DNA of 64,000 nt from assembly GCF_018555385.1 (NCBI RefSeq), contig NZ_JAFEJS010000001.1, positions 310,001 to 374,000 on the forward strand, written 5' to 3'. Made by a program: the position numbers and the translations under genes. Positions within the stretch are counted from its first letter, which is position 1, and each line of letters opens with the position of its first letter. This DNA is from Bifidobacterium santillanense (GTDB lineage: Bacteria > Actinomycetota > Actinomycetes > Actinomycetales > Bifidobacteriaceae). Positions 53,163 to 64,000 of the stretch are shown here, piece after piece. The notes beneath the pieces are model-generated. The model made no database searches, was not told where the DNA came from, and was given only the letters and a program-made list of their open reading frames with translations.

Positions 53163-53212
53163 GATGCCGCACGGCACGGGTCCCGATTCTTCTCGCCCGT
53201 GCGTGCGGCATC
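53163..53212 (+). terminator. Attenuating stem-loop between metQ and metN
   Basis: The arm at 53163-53180 pairs with 53196-53212 with one bulged base and a 15-nt loop; TGTTTTCC follows shortly after. It should give more metQ than metN/metI message. Confidence 0.55.
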
Positions 53213-53241
53213 GCCGTGTTTTCCACGACAAGGACAATCAC

Positions 53242-54039
53242 ATGATCCAATTCGACCATCTGAAGAAGAGCTACGGCACCGGCGCGGACGCGCACGAGGT
53301 GCTGCACGACATCAATCTGACCATCGAGGACGGCGAGGTGTTCGGCTTCCTCGGATCCTCCGGCGCCGGCAAGTCGACGCTGGTGCGCACCATCAACCTG
53401 CTCGAGCGCCCCACCGAGGGCAAGGTGATCATCGACGGCGCGGACGTCTCGCACGTCTCCGGCCGCGACCTCGCCGAGCTGCGCACGAAGATCGGCATGA
53501 TCTTCCAGGACTTCAACCTGTTCCAGCAGCGCACGGTGCTGCGCAACGTGACCTTCCCGCTCGAACTCGCGCACCGCCCCAAGGCGCAGCGCATCGAACG
53601 CGGCAGGCGCCTGCTGCGTCTGGTGGGCCTCGAGGGCTTCGAGGACCGCTACCCCAGCCAGCTGTCCGGCGGCCAGCAGCAGCGCGTCGCCATCGCGCGC
53701 GCCCTGGCGAACGAGCCGAAGATCATGCTGTGCGACGAGGCGACGAGCGCCCTCGACTCGACCACCACCGTGCAGATCCTCGATCTGCTGCGCCGCATCA
53801 ACCGCGAGCTCGGCGTGACCCTGGTGATCATCACGCACTCGCTGTCCGTGGCGCGCAACATCTGCGACCGCGTGGCGATGATCGACGGCGGCAACATCGT
53901 CGAGGTCGGCGAGACCGCCGAGCTGTTCGCGAACCCGCAGAGCGACATCCTCAAGGCGCTGATCGCCAGCGCGAACGAACAGAACGGACGCGACGAGGAG
54001 ACCGTCGAACGCGCCGAGAACGAGAAGAAGGGCCGCTGA
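53242..54039 (+). CDS. metN: Methionine ABC transporter ATP-binding protein
   Basis: The 265-aa ATPase has Walker [10 protein letters not shown], signature [15 protein letters not shown], Walker [13 protein letters not shown] and switch histidine in IITHS. The 340-aa E. coli MetN has a C-terminal methionine-sensing domain that is missing here, so direct trans-inhibition is unlikely. AAGGAC precedes the ATG at 53242. The metI ATG follows 2 bp after its stop. Confidence 0.95.
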   Translation: MIQFDHLKKSYGTGADAHEVLHDINLTIEDGEVFGFLGSSGAGKSTLVRTINLLERPTEGKVIIDGADVSHVSGRDLAELRTKIGMIFQDFNLFQQRTVLRNVTFPLELAHRPKAQRIERGRRLLRLVGLEGFEDRYPSQLSGGQQQRVAIARALANEPKIMLCDEATSALDSTTTVQILDLLRRINRELGVTLVIITHSLSVARNICDRVAMIDGGNIVEVGETAELFANPQSDILKALIASANEQNGRDEETVERAENEKKGR

Positions 54040-54041
54040 CC

Positions 54042-54722
54042 ATGGGACAGATCGTTTCGCAATTCATCGCCGACTACGGCGAACTGCTGCTCGAGGGCAC
54101 GCGCGACACCCTCATCATGACCACGGTGTCGACGCTGCTCGCCTACGTGATCGGCGTGCCGCTGGGCGTGCTGCTGACCATCACCGGCCCCAAGTCCATC
54201 CTGCCGAACCGTCCGCTCAACACGGTGCTCGGCTGGATCGTGAACATCGGCCGTTCGATCCCGTTCATCATCCTGCTGGTCGCGATCATCCCGTTCACCC
54301 GTCTGCTGGTCGGCACGTCGCTCGGCGTGCAGGGCGCGATGGTGCCGCTGGTCATCTCCGCGGCGCCGTTCGTGGCGCGCGTGGTCGAACAGTCGCTGGC
54401 CGACGTGGACGGCGGCCTCATCGAGGCGGCGCAGAGCTTCGGCGCGAGCAACTGGCAGATCGTCACCAAGGTGCTGCTGTTCGAGAGCCTGCCCTCGCTG
54501 GTGCGCGGCGCGGCCATCACGTTCATCAACCTGTTCGGATACTCGGCCATGGCCGGCACGGTCGGCGCGGGCGGTCTCGGCGACATCGCCATCCGCTACG
54601 GCTACCAGCGCTACCAGTACGACGTGATGCTCGTCGCCGTGATCCTGTCCGTCGTGCTCGTGCAGGTCATCCAGTCGTTCGGCGACTGGTTCGCGGCGCG
54701 TATCGACCATCACGCGCGCTGA
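54042..54722 (+). CDS. metI: Methionine ABC transporter permease
   Basis: The 226-aa permease has about five helices and the ABC-coupling motif [13 protein letters not shown], preceded by [13 protein letters not shown]. Start at 54042 lies 2 bp after the metN stop. With MetQ and MetN it forms the methionine importer. Confidence 0.95.
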   Translation: MGQIVSQFIADYGELLLEGTRDTLIMTTVSTLLAYVIGVPLGVLLTITGPKSILPNRPLNTVLGWIVNIGRSIPFIILLVAIIPFTRLLVGTSLGVQGAMVPLVISAAPFVARVVEQSLADVDGGLIEAAQSFGASNWQIVTKVLLFESLPSLVRGAAITFINLFGYSAMAGTVGAGGLGDIAIRYGYQRYQYDVMLVAVILSVVLVQVIQSFGDWFAARIDHHAR

Positions 54723-54746
54723 GCCACCCATCCGCGGGCGCACATC

Positions 54747-54779
54747 GGGGACGGATTCCACACGTCGTGGACCGTCCCC
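54747..54779 (+). terminator. Terminator of metQNI
   Basis: GGGGACGG at 54747-54754 and CCGTCCCC at 54772-54779 flank a further CCAC/GTGG pairing. TTTCCTTT follows directly. Confidence 0.7.
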
Positions 54780-54805
54780 TTTCCTTTGCGTTAGACTGGT
54801 GCCCT

Positions 54806-55345
54806 ATGAGCACTATCATCATGCACACCTCCGAAGGTGACATCACGATCAACCTGTTCGACGACAAGGCCCCGGAGACGGTGAAGAACTTCCTCGGCCT
54901 CGCCACCGGCGAGAAGGAGTGGAAGGATCCGTACACCGGAGCGCCCTCCCACGAGAAGTTCTACAACGGCCTGACCTTCCACCGCATCATCAAGGACTTC
55001 ATGATCCAGGGCGGCTGCCCGCTGGGCAACGGCACCGGCGGCCCCGGCTACGACTTCGACGACGAGATCGATCCGTCCCTGAAGTTCGACCGCCCCTACC
55101 TGCTGGCCATGGCGAACGCCGGTCTGCGCCGCGGCATGGACGGCAAGATCCACGGCACCAACGGCTCCCAGTTCTTCATCACGACCGTGCCGACGCCGTG
55201 GCTCGACGGTCACCACACGATCTTCGGCGAGGTCGCGGACGACGAGTCCAAGGCCGTGGTCGACAAGCTCGAGGCGCTGCCGACCGACCGCATGGACCGT
55301 CCGACCGAGCCGGCCGTGATCCTGTCCGTCGACGTGGCGGAGTAA
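54806..55345 (+). CDS. ppiA: Peptidyl-prolyl cis-trans isomerase (cyclophilin)
   Basis: The 179-aa protein is a single cyclophilin domain: [15 protein letters not shown] contains the catalytic Arg region, followed by [20 protein letters not shown] and [20 protein letters not shown]. No signal peptide, so cytosolic. It speeds proline isomerisation in folding proteins. A TAGACT hexamer lies 8 nt before the ATG with no ribosome binding site, so translation is probably leaderless. Confidence 0.95.
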   Translation: MSTIIMHTSEGDITINLFDDKAPETVKNFLGLATGEKEWKDPYTGAPSHEKFYNGLTFHRIIKDFMIQGGCPLGNGTGGPGYDFDDEIDPSLKFDRPYLLAMANAGLRRGMDGKIHGTNGSQFFITTVPTPWLDGHHTIFGEVADDESKAVVDKLEALPTDRMDRPTEPAVILSVDVAE

Positions 55346-55368
55346 CCGCCGGGCCGACCTCGACAACG

Positions 55369-55418
55369 ATATGACAAGTGCGGCTCCCCTCCTTCGAGGG
55401 GAGCCGCACTTGTCATAT
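55369..55418. terminator. Perfect 23-bp stem bidirectional terminator
   Basis: The arm at 55369-55391 is the exact inverse of 55396-55418 with a CTTC loop. It separates the convergent ppiA and rel genes. Its outer seven bases match those of the terminator at 11173-11225. Confidence 0.8.
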
Positions 55419-55431
55419 CCGTCCCGAAATC

Positions 55432-57762
55432 CTACTTCATCTTGCGCAGACGCGGTTCGGCGGAGTCCTTGGCGCCGGTGATGCGGTAGACGTCGAACAC
55501 GCCGTCGATCTTGCGCACGGCGGCGAGCAGCGTGTTGAGGTGCTGCGGATCGGCCATCTCGAAGCTGAACTGGCTGGTGGCCACGCGGTCGGAGCCCGTG
55601 GAGATCGAGCCGGAGATGATGTTCACGCCGTGGTCGGAGAGCACGCGCGTCACGTCGGACAGCAGGTTGCGGCGGTCCAGCGCCTCGACCTGGATCTTGA
55701 CCATGAACACGCCCTTGGTGCTGGTCCACTCCACCTCGACGACGCGTTCGGACTGCCGCTTCTCCAGATCGATCATGTTCTGGCAGTCGGTACGGTGCAC
55801 GGACACGCCCTGATTGCGCGTGATGAAGCCGATGATCTTGTCGCCGGGCACCGGCATGCAGCAGCGGGCCAGCTTGACCCACACATCGCCCACGCCCTTG
55901 ACGGACACGCCGGACGAGCTGTTGACCTTCTGACGGTTCTCGACCGGCTTGAGCGGCAGGACCTCCTGCTCGATCTCCTCGTCGACCTCGTCGGCGCCAG
56001 CGTCCTTGACCAGATGGGAGATGACGTTCTGCGTGGAGATCTGGCCGTCGCCGATGGCGGCGAACAGGCCGTCCACGTTCGGGAAGTTGAGTTCGTCGGC
56101 GACGCCGACCAGCGCCTCGGGGGTGAGCAGCGTGTTGATCGGCAGACTGCGCTTGCGCATGGCGCGCGTCAGTTCGTCGCGCCCCTCCTCGATGGCCTCG
56201 GAGCGGCGCTCCTTGGAGAACCACTGACGGATCTTGTTGCGGGCCTTCGGGCTCTTGGCGAAGCTCAGCCAGTCGCGCGACGGGCCGGCGGTGTCGGACT
56301 TGGAGGTGAGGATCTCGACGGTGTCGCCGTTCTCCAGCTTGGTGTCGAGCGGCACGAGACGCCCGTTGACGCGGGCGCCCATCGTGCGATGGCCCACCTC
56401 GGTGTGCACGGCGTACGCGAAGTCGATCGGCGTGGCGGCGGCCGGCAGGGAGATGATCTTGCCCTTCGGGGTGAACACGTACACCTCGGCCGAGCCGAGA
56501 TCCTCCTTGAGGGAGCCGAGGAACTCGTTGGAGTCCGGGGTCTCGCTGGTCCAGTCGGCGAGCTGCTGGATCCACTTGAGGTTGTCGGCCTCGCTGAGCT
56601 CCTGGCTCTCGGAGCCCTCGCGCTTGCGATCGGACTTGTCGGGCGAGCTCAGCGCGCGGCCCGCCTGACCGTTCTCCTTGTACTTCCAGTGCGCGGCGAT
56701 GCCGAATTCGGCGCGGCGGTGCATGTCCCACGTGCGGATCTGGATCTCGACGGGCTTGCCGCCGGGGCCGACCACCGTGGTGTGCAGCGACTGGTACATG
56801 TTGAGCTTCGGCATGGCGATGTAGTCCTTGAACCGGCCGGGGACCGGGTTCCACCGCGCATGCACGGCTCCGAGCGCCGCATAGCAGTCCTGGATCGAAT
56901 CGACGATGATGCGCACGCCCACCAGATCGTAGATGTTGGCGAAATCGTGGCCGCGCACGATCATCTTCTGGTAGATGGAGAAGTAGTCCTTCGGGCGTCC
57001 GGTGACGTACGCCTTGATGTGCTGGGCGTCGAGGTCCTCGTTGATCTCGGCCAGGATCTGCTTGAGGTAGACGTCCCGCTGGCCGGCGCGACGGGCCACG
57101 AGCACGACGATCTCGTTGTAGATCTTCGGGTAGATGACCTTGAAGCTCAGCTCCTCGAGCTCGGTCTTGATGGCGTTCATGCCGAGTCGGTTGGCCAGCG
57201 GCGCATAGACGTCGAGCGTCTCGTGCGCCTTCTTGACAGCGCTGGAGGTCTTCACGTAGCGCCACGTGCGCGCGTTGTGCACGCGGTCGGCGAGCTTGAC
57301 GACGAGCACGCGCACGTCGCGGCTCATCGCGACGACCATCTTGCGGATGGTCTCGGCCTGGGCCGAGTCGCCGTACTCCATCTTGCTCAGCTTGGTGACG
57401 CCGTCCACGAGCCCGGTGACCGTGTCGCCGAATTCGGACCGGCACTGGTCGAGCGTGTAGTCGGTGTCCTCCACAGTGTCGTGCAGCAGACCGGCGGCGA
57501 CGACGAGCGGACCCATGCCGAGGTCGGCGAGGATCTGCGCGACGGCCAGCGGATGGATGATGTACGGCTCGCCGGACTTGCGCCGCTGCGCCGAATGCTG
57601 GATGACCGCGCGGCGGTAGGCGCGTTCGAGGATGGTCAGATCCTCGCCGGGATGGTGGACGCGGCATGCCTGCATGATCGGCAGCAGCGGGTTGATCGGA
57701 TCCGTGCTGACCTCGCACCCAAGCTTGCGTGCGGAATCGAATTCCATATCATCGCCTGCCAT
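55432..57762 (-). CDS. rel: Bifunctional (p)ppGpp synthetase/hydrolase
   Basis: The 776-aa Rel protein has an intact HD hydrolase domain (YIIHPLAVAQIL, LLHDTVEDTDYT), a synthetase domain (DLVGVRIIV, YQSLHTTVVGP), a TGS domain (VFTPKGKIISLPAAATPIDF), a conserved-cysteine region (ARCCMPVPGD) and a C-terminal ACT domain. It sets alarmone levels in response to starvation. The ATG at 57762 has GGGAGG 5 nt upstream; an in-frame GTG at 57768 is less likely. Confidence 0.96.
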   Translation of the reverse strand: MAGDDMEFDSARKLGCEVSTDPINPLLPIMQACRVHHPGEDLTILERAYRRAVIQHSAQRRKSGEPYIIHPLAVAQILADLGMGPLVVAAGLLHDTVEDTDYTLDQCRSEFGDTVTGLVDGVTKLSKMEYGDSAQAETIRKMVVAMSRDVRVLVVKLADRVHNARTWRYVKTSSAVKKAHETLDVYAPLANRLGMNAIKTELEELSFKVIYPKIYNEIVVLVARRAGQRDVYLKQILAEINEDLDAQHIKAYVTGRPKDYFSIYQKMIVRGHDFANIYDLVGVRIIVDSIQDCYAALGAVHARWNPVPGRFKDYIAMPKLNMYQSLHTTVVGPGGKPVEIQIRTWDMHRRAEFGIAAHWKYKENGQAGRALSSPDKSDRKREGSESQELSEADNLKWIQQLADWTSETPDSNEFLGSLKEDLGSAEVYVFTPKGKIISLPAAATPIDFAYAVHTEVGHRTMGARVNGRLVPLDTKLENGDTVEILTSKSDTAGPSRDWLSFAKSPKARNKIRQWFSKERRSEAIEEGRDELTRAMRKRSLPINTLLTPEALVGVADELNFPNVDGLFAAIGDGQISTQNVISHLVKDAGADEVDEEIEQEVLPLKPVENRQKVNSSSGVSVKGVGDVWVKLARCCMPVPGDKIIGFITRNQGVSVHRTDCQNMIDLEKRQSERVVEVEWTSTKGVFMVKIQVEALDRRNLLSDVTRVLSDHGVNIISGSISTGSDRVATSQFSFEMADPQHLNTLLAAVRKIDGVFDVYRITGAKDSAEPRLRKMK

Positions 57763-57808
57763 GGCCACCTCCCTCGGTTCGTTCTCTGGCTCTCTATCCT
57801 AACGCGTC

Positions 57809-58291
<483 letters not shown>

Positions 58292-58292
58292 A

Positions 58293-58586
58293 TCAGGCGG
58301 CGCACTCCTGGCACACGGGCTGGCCGTCGTCGGTCATGTAGGCGAGCTGGCTGCGGTGCTTGACCAGGAAGCATTCGGAGCAGATGAACTCGTCGCCCTG
58401 CATCGGGATGACCGTCACGGAGGAGTCCTCGTTGCTCAGGTCCGCGCCCGGCAGCTCGTAGTCCTCGGCAATGGCGTTCTCGTCGTCGTCGATGTCGCTC
58501 GAAGAGTTCTGAGAGCTCTTTCCCAGAGCCTGCAGCGATTCCTCGTCCTCGTCCTTGTTGCGGGGGGAATCATAATCCTGAGCCAT
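58293..58586 (-). CDS. DUF4193 family zinc-ribbon-like protein
   Basis: The 97-aa protein is acidic at the N-terminus (DEDEESLQAL, DIDDDENAIAEDYELPG) and ends with two Cys pairs (CSECFLVKHRSQLAY, VCQECAA), a likely zinc site. This is the DUF4193 family of actinobacteria, usually beside dut. Function unknown. It is divergent from sepH. Confidence 0.88.
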   Translation of the reverse strand: MAQDYDSPRNKDEDEESLQALGKSSQNSSSDIDDDENAIAEDYELPGADLSNEDSSVTVIPMQGDEFICSECFLVKHRSQLAYMTDDGQPVCQECAA

Positions 58587-58746
58587 CGCTATCCTTCCGT
58601 CCTTGCGCCGCGCCCCGTGGGAGGCGCGAACATAATGACCAGCTGTGTTTACTCGGCATAGAATACACGATTTGAAATACTCGTAAAGTTCGACACGTGG
58701 GGCATACTTGAAGAAGTAACCAAGTTTTACAGAAAGTGGTGCGCGC

Positions 58747-59838
58747 ATGCCTGAGAATTCGCCGAGGGGGGCCCGTCTCGACCATGTTTCCGATGCGGGC
58801 GACCTGGTGTTCGAAGCGGGTGGTGAACGGTTCGTCGTCACGGTCGACGACGCGCTGGAGCGTGCGGTGCTCGCGGCGAAGCAGATCCGCATGGAGTCGC
58901 GCAGACTGCGTCAGCCGCGCGCGAACGACGCCCTGCCCATCTCCAAGATCCAGCAGCTGATCCGCGCCGGTGCGGATCCCGCCCAGGTCGCGGAGCGCTA
59001 CGGTCTCGACCAGGCGCTGGTGCGCCGCTTCTCCGCGTCGGTGCAGATGGAGAAGCAGTACGCGATCGAGCAGTTCAAGCGCGTCCCCGCGCCGAAGGAG
59101 AGCCGCGTGCGCACGGTGGAGGACCTCATCTACATGACGATGTCGCTGGCGCGCGTCGACCGCAACACGCTCGTCTGGCAGGCCACCCGCCGCGGACACG
59201 AGCCGTGGCACATCTGCGCCACGTTCCTCGCCTCGGGGCGCAAGGTGCGCGCCGAATGGACGTGGGACATGCACGACAACACCGTGGTGTGCCTGAACCC
59301 GGCTGCCAAGAAGCTGCTGGGCGAGCAGAACCTCGGCCTCGGCGACACGGACGGGCGCCGGGGCGATCTGACGCCGATCATCGAGGAGGGTATGGCCCCG
59401 TCCGGCGGGCAGACCTCCGGGGACATGGATTTCCCGTCCGCGAAGACCGATGCCGAGGGCGAACAGGATGTCCGCAATGTGGACTTCTCCGGCGTGGCGC
59501 CGGCCGCACCCGCGGTCTCGGCCGCGCCGATCGCGCCGGCCGAAGGCCCCGCCTCGGGCACGGACTCCGGCGTTCCGAACGAGACGCCGTCGTCCACGAT
59601 GGGAGACATCCCGGCGATCCGGCCCGCGGAGACCACGGCGCCGGCCGCCGCTCCCGCGGACGGCGCCAGCGGCGATCTGCCTCCGGTCCCCGATCCGACC
59701 GACGAGGATCGGGCCAACGCCGCGCGCAACTCCGCCAATCCCGCCGCCCCCAACGCCGACGGCGATCAGACGGTCAGAAAGCACCGCACGCGGCGGTCCG
59801 CGATCCCGAGCTGGGATCAGATCCTGTTCGGGGAGTGA
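58747..59838 (+). CDS. sepH: Septation protein SepH (DUF3071)
   Basis: The 363-aa protein starts with the DUF3071 domain (DLVFEAGGERFVVTVDDALE, then LPISKIQQLIRAGADPAQVA), which carries a helix-turn-helix-like segment. SepH stimulates FtsZ assembly at division sites in other actinobacteria. The conserved N-terminus and RRGHEPWHICATFLASGRKV are clear; the C-terminal third is a Pro/Ala-rich linker ending in HRTRRSAIPSWDQILFG, a conserved tail. It converges on the phosphatase-like gene. Confidence 0.9.
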   Translation: MPENSPRGARLDHVSDAGDLVFEAGGERFVVTVDDALERAVLAAKQIRMESRRLRQPRANDALPISKIQQLIRAGADPAQVAERYGLDQALVRRFSASVQMEKQYAIEQFKRVPAPKESRVRTVEDLIYMTMSLARVDRNTLVWQATRRGHEPWHICATFLASGRKVRAEWTWDMHDNTVVCLNPAAKKLLGEQNLGLGDTDGRRGDLTPIIEEGMAPSGGQTSGDMDFPSAKTDAEGEQDVRNVDFSGVAPAAPAVSAAPIAPAEGPASGTDSGVPNETPSSTMGDIPAIRPAETTAPAAAPADGASGDLPPVPDPTDEDRANAARNSANPAAPNADGDQTVRKHRTRRSAIPSWDQILFGE

Positions 59839-59860
59839 CCCGCCCGACGGACCGGCACGC

Positions 59861-61156
59861 TCACGCCATGTCGACGAGGCAGGGGATGTCCATCTCCAGC
59901 ATGGTCTGCGAACCATGCACGCTGGGCAGCCGCGTGGCCTTGTCGGATTGGATGCGCGAATCGACCAGCGTGACCGCCCCGGCGGCCTGCACGACGACGT
60001 CGCCGAGCATCGGCTCGACGCGCGGATCCACCGGCCCGAACAGGCCGTCGGCGATGGCCTCGGCCTTCGTGCGCACCAGCGCCCGCTCCCCCAACCGTTC
60101 GCGCCATCGGCCGGCCACGTCGTCCGGGCTCGCGTCGTCGTCGACGTAGAGCATGAGCGCACGCGGCTCGCCGCCGACCAGCCTCACGCCGCGCGACAGG
60201 AGCGGCTCCTCGGCGATGTCGATGCGCTCGGCCGGATCGGTGGTGACCATACCATGGTCGGCGACGATGACGATCAGCGTGCCCTTCGGGGCCTCGCGGC
60301 GCAGCAACGACAGCTGGGCGTCGATGCGCTCGAACATGCCGACCCACTGTTCGGAATCCCATCCGTCGGCATGGCCGACCTTGTCGGCGTCGCGAATGTA
60401 CAGATAGGACAGGCCCGGTTCTCGCGCGGCGGCAGCGGCTGCGCGCACGCGGTCGTTCGGGGTGACGTTGGGCACGTAGTGCGCCCCGCGCAACGCCGCC
60501 TCGGTCAGCGGCGAGCTCCTGAACTTCGCCAGTCCCGAACTCGTGACGCTCACGTCCATGGCGGCGAGCCGCTCGAATACGGTCGGCTCGCGCTGCAGGT
60601 CGTGCGGGTCGACGACGGGACCGGCCTTGTCGCTTTCGGCCTTCGGCAGCAGCGGGTCCTTGAACTGGATCAGCTGGACGATCCTCCCGCTCCCGGGATC
60701 GAGCTGCGTGTATCCGGCCATGCCGGTCAGGCCGGGGCAGGTGCCGGTGCCGAACACGCCCATCGCGGCCACGGTGGTGCTGGGCGCGCAGGTGGAGATC
60801 GGCCGCTGGTTGGTCGTCTCCCGCATCAGGGCGCGCAGATAGGGCGCGTGGCCGAGACGCATGTTGAGGTTCCAGTAGCCGAGGCCGTCCACCAGCACGA
60901 CGATCGCGGACCGCGCGTCCGGCAGGCCAAGCGCGCGCTGCAGCGCCTTCGGATCGACGTGGACGCGAGTGGCGACCGGATGCCCGATCGCGGCGGACAC
61001 GGCCGGCAGCACGGAGGACAGGTGCAGCGCTCCCCCGCGCGTCTGCGGGGACCCGGCCGGGCGCTCCCCCACACGCCCCTCCGGCGTCCGGTCCCCGTAT
61101 TCCGCGGTCGGGACCAGTCGCAGCAATTCGTTCATCTCCGGTACGTCCACACTCAT
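59861..61156 (-). CDS. Alkaline-phosphatase-superfamily (nucleotide pyrophosphatase/PglZ-like) protein
   Basis: The 431-aa protein has the superfamily metal-site residues: [12 protein letters not shown], the nucleophile region in [13 protein letters not shown] (Thr), [15 protein letters not shown], and VIVADHGMV. These match type I phosphodiesterase/nucleotide pyrophosphatase-like proteins. No signal peptide is present. The TACTAT hexamer 7 nt before the ATG at 61156 supports this start as leaderless. It is divergent from parC and convergent with sepH, a usual actinobacterial neighbourhood. Substrate unknown. Confidence 0.85.
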   Translation of the reverse strand: MSVDVPEMNELLRLVPTAEYGDRTPEGRVGERPAGSPQTRGGALHLSSVLPAVSAAIGHPVATRVHVDPKALQRALGLPDARSAIVVLVDGLGYWNLNMRLGHAPYLRALMRETTNQRPISTCAPSTTVAAMGVFGTGTCPGLTGMAGYTQLDPGSGRIVQLIQFKDPLLPKAESDKAGPVVDPHDLQREPTVFERLAAMDVSVTSSGLAKFRSSPLTEAALRGAHYVPNVTPNDRVRAAAAAAREPGLSYLYIRDADKVGHADGWDSEQWVGMFERIDAQLSLLRREAPKGTLIVIVADHGMVTTDPAERIDIAEEPLLSRGVRLVGGEPRALMLYVDDDASPDDVAGRWRERLGERALVRTKAEAIADGLFGPVDPRVEPMLGDVVVQAAGAVTLVDSRIQSDKATRLPSVHGSQTMLEMDIPCLVDMA

Positions 61157-61274
61157 ACGGCCCATAGTAATCGTCGCGCGTCGACTTCCCGGTATGCGGG
61201 AGACCGTCGCCCCGGTGCCGGCAGCGCTGCTGTTACTATGGTGCGGGTCTGATTTTTCCAAGGAGTCCGCATAT

Positions 61275-63950
61275 ATGGCATCGCATCGCAGGAACACCAC
61301 CTCGGCATATGATCCGCGCACGGTCAAGGAGCATATCGTCGAAACGCCGTTGAACGAGGAGATGAGCAAGTCGTTCCTCGAATACGCGTATTCGGTGATC
61401 TACGCGCGAGCCCTGCCGGACGCGCGCGACGGCCTCAAGCCGGTGCAGCGCCGCATCATCTACCAGATGGGCCAGATGAACCTCACTCCGGACCGTCCGT
61501 ACATGAAGTCGGCCCGCGTGGTCGGCGAGGTGATGGGCAAGCTGCACCCGCACGGCGATTCGGCGATCTACGAGGCGATGGTGCGTCTCGCCCAGCCGTT
61601 CGCGATGAGGCTGCCGCTGGTCGACGGCCACGGCAACTTCGGTTCGCTCGACGACGGCCCGGCCGCCTCGCGATACACCGAGGCCCGTCTGGGGCCCGCG
61701 GCCCTCGCGATGAACGCGGACATCGACGAGGACACGGTCGACTTCACGCCGAACTACGACAACAAACTCAAGGAGCCGACGGTGCTGCCGTCCGCGATCC
61801 CGAACCTGCTGGTCAACGGCGGCTCGGGCATCGCCGTGGGCATGGCGACGAACATGGCCACGCACAACCTCGGCGAGGTGGTCGCGGCCGCCAAGCACCT
61901 CATGGCCCATCCGGACGCGACGCTCGAGGAGCTCATGCGCTACGTGCCGGGACCGGACTGGCCGGGCGGCGGCATCGTCATCGGCCGCGACGGCATCCGC
62001 GAGGCGTACGAGACGGGCCGCGGCACGCTCACCACGCGTTCGAAGACGCACATCGAGAACGTGACGGCACGCAAGAAGGCGATCGTCGTGACGGAGCTGC
62101 CGTACATGGTGGGCCCCGAACGCGTGCTGGAGCGCATCTCCGAGGGCGTCAAGTCGCGCAAGCTGGAGGGCATCACCGGCGCGATCGACCTGACCGACCG
62201 TCACAACGGCACGCGCATCGTCATCGAGATCAAGACGGGCTACGATCCGGACGCGGTGCTCGCGCAGCTGTTCCGCCACACCCCTCTGCAGGACAACTTC
62301 ACCATCAACAATGTGGCGCTGGTCGACGGCCGCCCGCACACGATGGGTCTCAAGGAGCTGCTCGACGTGTGGATCGAGCACCGTCGCGTGGTGGTGCGCC
62401 GCCGCAGCGAGTTCCGCCGCAGGAAGGCGCTGGAGCGTCTGCACCTGGTCGAAGGCCTGCTGCTCGCGATGGTCGACATCGACGAGGTCATCCAGGTGAT
62501 CCGCTCCTCCGACGACGCCGACGCGGCCAAGAGCCGGCTGATGGCCGTGTTCGATCTGGACGACATCCAGGCGCAGTACATCCTGGACCTGCGTCTGCGC
62601 AGGCTGACCCGCATGAGCCGCATCGAGCTCGAGGCCGAGCGCGACGACCTGAAGCAGCGCATCGCGGAGCTGGAACGCATCCTCGCCTCGGCCGAGGAGC
62701 TGGACCGCGTGGTCGTCGACGAGATGGACAGGACCGTCCAGCAGTACGGCACGCAGCGTCGAACCGTGCTGCTGGACGAGAGCCCGGACGGCTCGCTCGT
62801 GCCGGTCGTCGCCAAGGGCGACGACTCCGGGCTGTCGCATGCGGCGTTGGAGGCCGCCCGCGCGGCGACGAACCTCACGTCCGTGCAGGCCGACGTGGCC
62901 GCCGCGAACGCCGCAAGGAGAGCCGGCGAGGACGAGGCCGCCGCGGCCGCGCTGCAGATCGGCGACGAGCCGTGCGTGGTGATGATGGGCGCGACCGGGC
63001 TCATCGCGCGCACCACGCCGTCGGCGATGGACGTGTACAAGTCGCGCTCCGCCTCCGACAGACGCGTGAAGGACGACCAGATCACGACGATCTTCGCCAC
63101 GTCCACGCGCGCCACGTACGCGCTCATCACCTCCGCGGGCCGTCTGGTGCTCGCGCACGTGGCGGATCTGCCCGCGCTGCCTCCGTCCGAGACGCTGAGC
63201 GTGACGGGCGGGGTGAAGGCCGACGAGCTGATCGGCATGACCGAGTCGACCGACCCGATCCCCGGCGAGCATGTGGTCTCGGCGATCGCGATGGCTCCGG
63301 CGGAGGAGGGCGGCGAGCTGCCGTCGCTGGCAATCGGCACGCGCAACGGCGTCATCAAGCGCTGGAACCGCGAGGCTCCGACGACGATGGATTCATGGCC
63401 CGTCATCGACCTCAAGGACGGGGATACGGTGCTGTCCGCCGCGCCGGCCGCGGACGAGGACCGTCTGGTCTTCGTCTCCTCCGATTCCTCGCTGCTCACG
63501 TTCGAGGCGAGGAACGTGCGTCCGCAGGGCCGCACGGCCGGCGGCATGGCCGGCATCCGTCTGGCCGAGGGCGCGCACGTGGCGGCGTTCGCCGTGATTC
63601 CGGCCGGCAAGGTCGCATGGACGTACGAGGAGGGCGAGAACGGGCTGACAGCGGCGTCCGGCGCGGTGGTGCTCACCGTCGCCGGCGACGAGGACGCCCT
63701 GCCCGGCACCGAGAACGGATCGGCGAAGGTGACCCCGTTGGAGATGTACCCGACCAAGGGACGCGCGACCGGCGGCGTACGCTCGCAGCGCTTCCTCAAG
63801 GGCCAGAACACGCTGATCTTCGCGTGGGTGGGTCTCTACCCGCTCAGGGCCTCGACCGATTCGGGAGCCCCGGTCGAACTACCGAAGCCCGACATGCGCC
63901 GCGACGGCTCCGGCGTGGACCTCGCCGCCCCGATCGCGATCATCGGCTAG
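61275..63950 (+). CDS. parC: DNA topoisomerase IV subunit A
   Basis: The 891-aa protein is a type IIA topoisomerase A subunit. The catalytic tyrosine is in [10 protein letters not shown], and the quinolone-determining region reads [17 protein letters not shown], with the usual Ser and Glu positions and so a wild-type-like profile. The C-terminal beta-propeller lacks a perfect GyrA box ([11 protein letters not shown] instead), which supports ParC rather than GyrA. AAGGAG precedes the ATG at 61275. It is complete in the window. ParE is not in the window. Confidence 0.9.
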   Translation: MASHRRNTTSAYDPRTVKEHIVETPLNEEMSKSFLEYAYSVIYARALPDARDGLKPVQRRIIYQMGQMNLTPDRPYMKSARVVGEVMGKLHPHGDSAIYEAMVRLAQPFAMRLPLVDGHGNFGSLDDGPAASRYTEARLGPAALAMNADIDEDTVDFTPNYDNKLKEPTVLPSAIPNLLVNGGSGIAVGMATNMATHNLGEVVAAAKHLMAHPDATLEELMRYVPGPDWPGGGIVIGRDGIREAYETGRGTLTTRSKTHIENVTARKKAIVVTELPYMVGPERVLERISEGVKSRKLEGITGAIDLTDRHNGTRIVIEIKTGYDPDAVLAQLFRHTPLQDNFTINNVALVDGRPHTMGLKELLDVWIEHRRVVVRRRSEFRRRKALERLHLVEGLLLAMVDIDEVIQVIRSSDDADAAKSRLMAVFDLDDIQAQYILDLRLRRLTRMSRIELEAERDDLKQRIAELERILASAEELDRVVVDEMDRTVQQYGTQRRTVLLDESPDGSLVPVVAKGDDSGLSHAALEAARAATNLTSVQADVAAANAARRAGEDEAAAAALQIGDEPCVVMMGATGLIARTTPSAMDVYKSRSASDRRVKDDQITTIFATSTRATYALITSAGRLVLAHVADLPALPPSETLSVTGGVKADELIGMTESTDPIPGEHVVSAIAMAPAEEGGELPSLAIGTRNGVIKRWNREAPTTMDSWPVIDLKDGDTVLSAAPAADEDRLVFVSSDSSLLTFEARNVRPQGRTAGGMAGIRLAEGAHVAAFAVIPAGKVAWTYEEGENGLTAASGAVVLTVAGDEDALPGTENGSAKVTPLEMYPTKGRATGGVRSQRFLKGQNTLIFAWVGLYPLRASTDSGAPVELPKPDMRRDGSGVDLAAPIAIIG

Positions 63951-64000
63951 CCGGAGTCTTCATGGAGGGTCGGGCACCGTCGCGGCACGCGGCGTTGCAG

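Overview
The window reads as chromosomal DNA from a high-GC bifidobacterium (Bifidobacterium or a close relative). This is inferred from the protein families and gene order: clpX-clpP2-clpP1, trigger factor, RNase D with DUF3000, a pyruvate formate-lyase pair, SepH with dut and DUF4193, and an isolated Sdh/Frd AB pair instead of a full TCA complex. I see no rRNA, phage, insertion sequence or CRISPR array.

Layout. 1-5.2 kb: accessory genes (metallo-beta-lactamase-fold hydrolase, two TetR regulators, a GNAT acetyltransferase and a 14-TM drug exporter whose promoter carries a near-perfect TetR-type palindrome). 5.2-7.6 kb: proline module (proC and a proline-iminopeptidase-like hydrolase). 7.8-15 kb: a NarL-type two-component system whose kinase carries a second, degenerate kinase module, facing an FtsX/ATPase ABC pair. 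15.3-17.9 kb: metY and a pyridoxal/pyridoxamine kinase. 17.9-26 kb: a minus-strand block of eight genes, namely a MacAB/YknXYZ-like exporter (permease, ATPase, membrane-fusion protein), three tandem paralogous secreted proteins of a family I do not recognise, and a response regulator/kinase pair. 26-29.9 kb: YraN, ComM (frameshifted here), DprA and an alkyltransferase-like protein. 30-33 kb: an SdhA/SdhB-like pair. 33-36 kb: O-methyltransferase, LOG-family protein, NhaA. 36 kb: three identical tRNA-Arg(ACG) genes. 36.4-45 kb: clpX, clpP2, clpP1, a divergent ClC, tig, rnd, DUF3000, pflA. 45-51 kb: pflB, a small conserved protein, nadE, an M20 amidohydrolase. 51-55 kb: HAD phosphatase, metQNI, cyclophilin. 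55-64 kb: rel, dut, DUF4193, sepH, an alkaline-phosphatase-like protein, parC.

The best candidate for an undescribed system is 17,949-25,962. Its two-component genes, a secreted-protein gene joined to the kinase by an ATGA overlap, two more paralogues with lipoboxes and a MacAB-like exporter are co-oriented. Three of its promoter regions carry the same 18-bp imperfect palindrome, each exactly 31 nt upstream of a TASCGT -10-like hexamer. This looks like a cell-envelope or peptide-sensing regulon that controls its own regulator and the secreted family. The ligand and the function of the secreted proteins are unknown.

Two other regulatory patterns recur. A 20-bp motif lies about 135 bp upstream of both metY and metQ, in the same orientation. 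About a dozen genes have a TAnnnT-like hexamer 6-8 nt before the start codon, which suggests leaderless transcripts. All functional calls come from reading motifs and gene context; no database search was possible.
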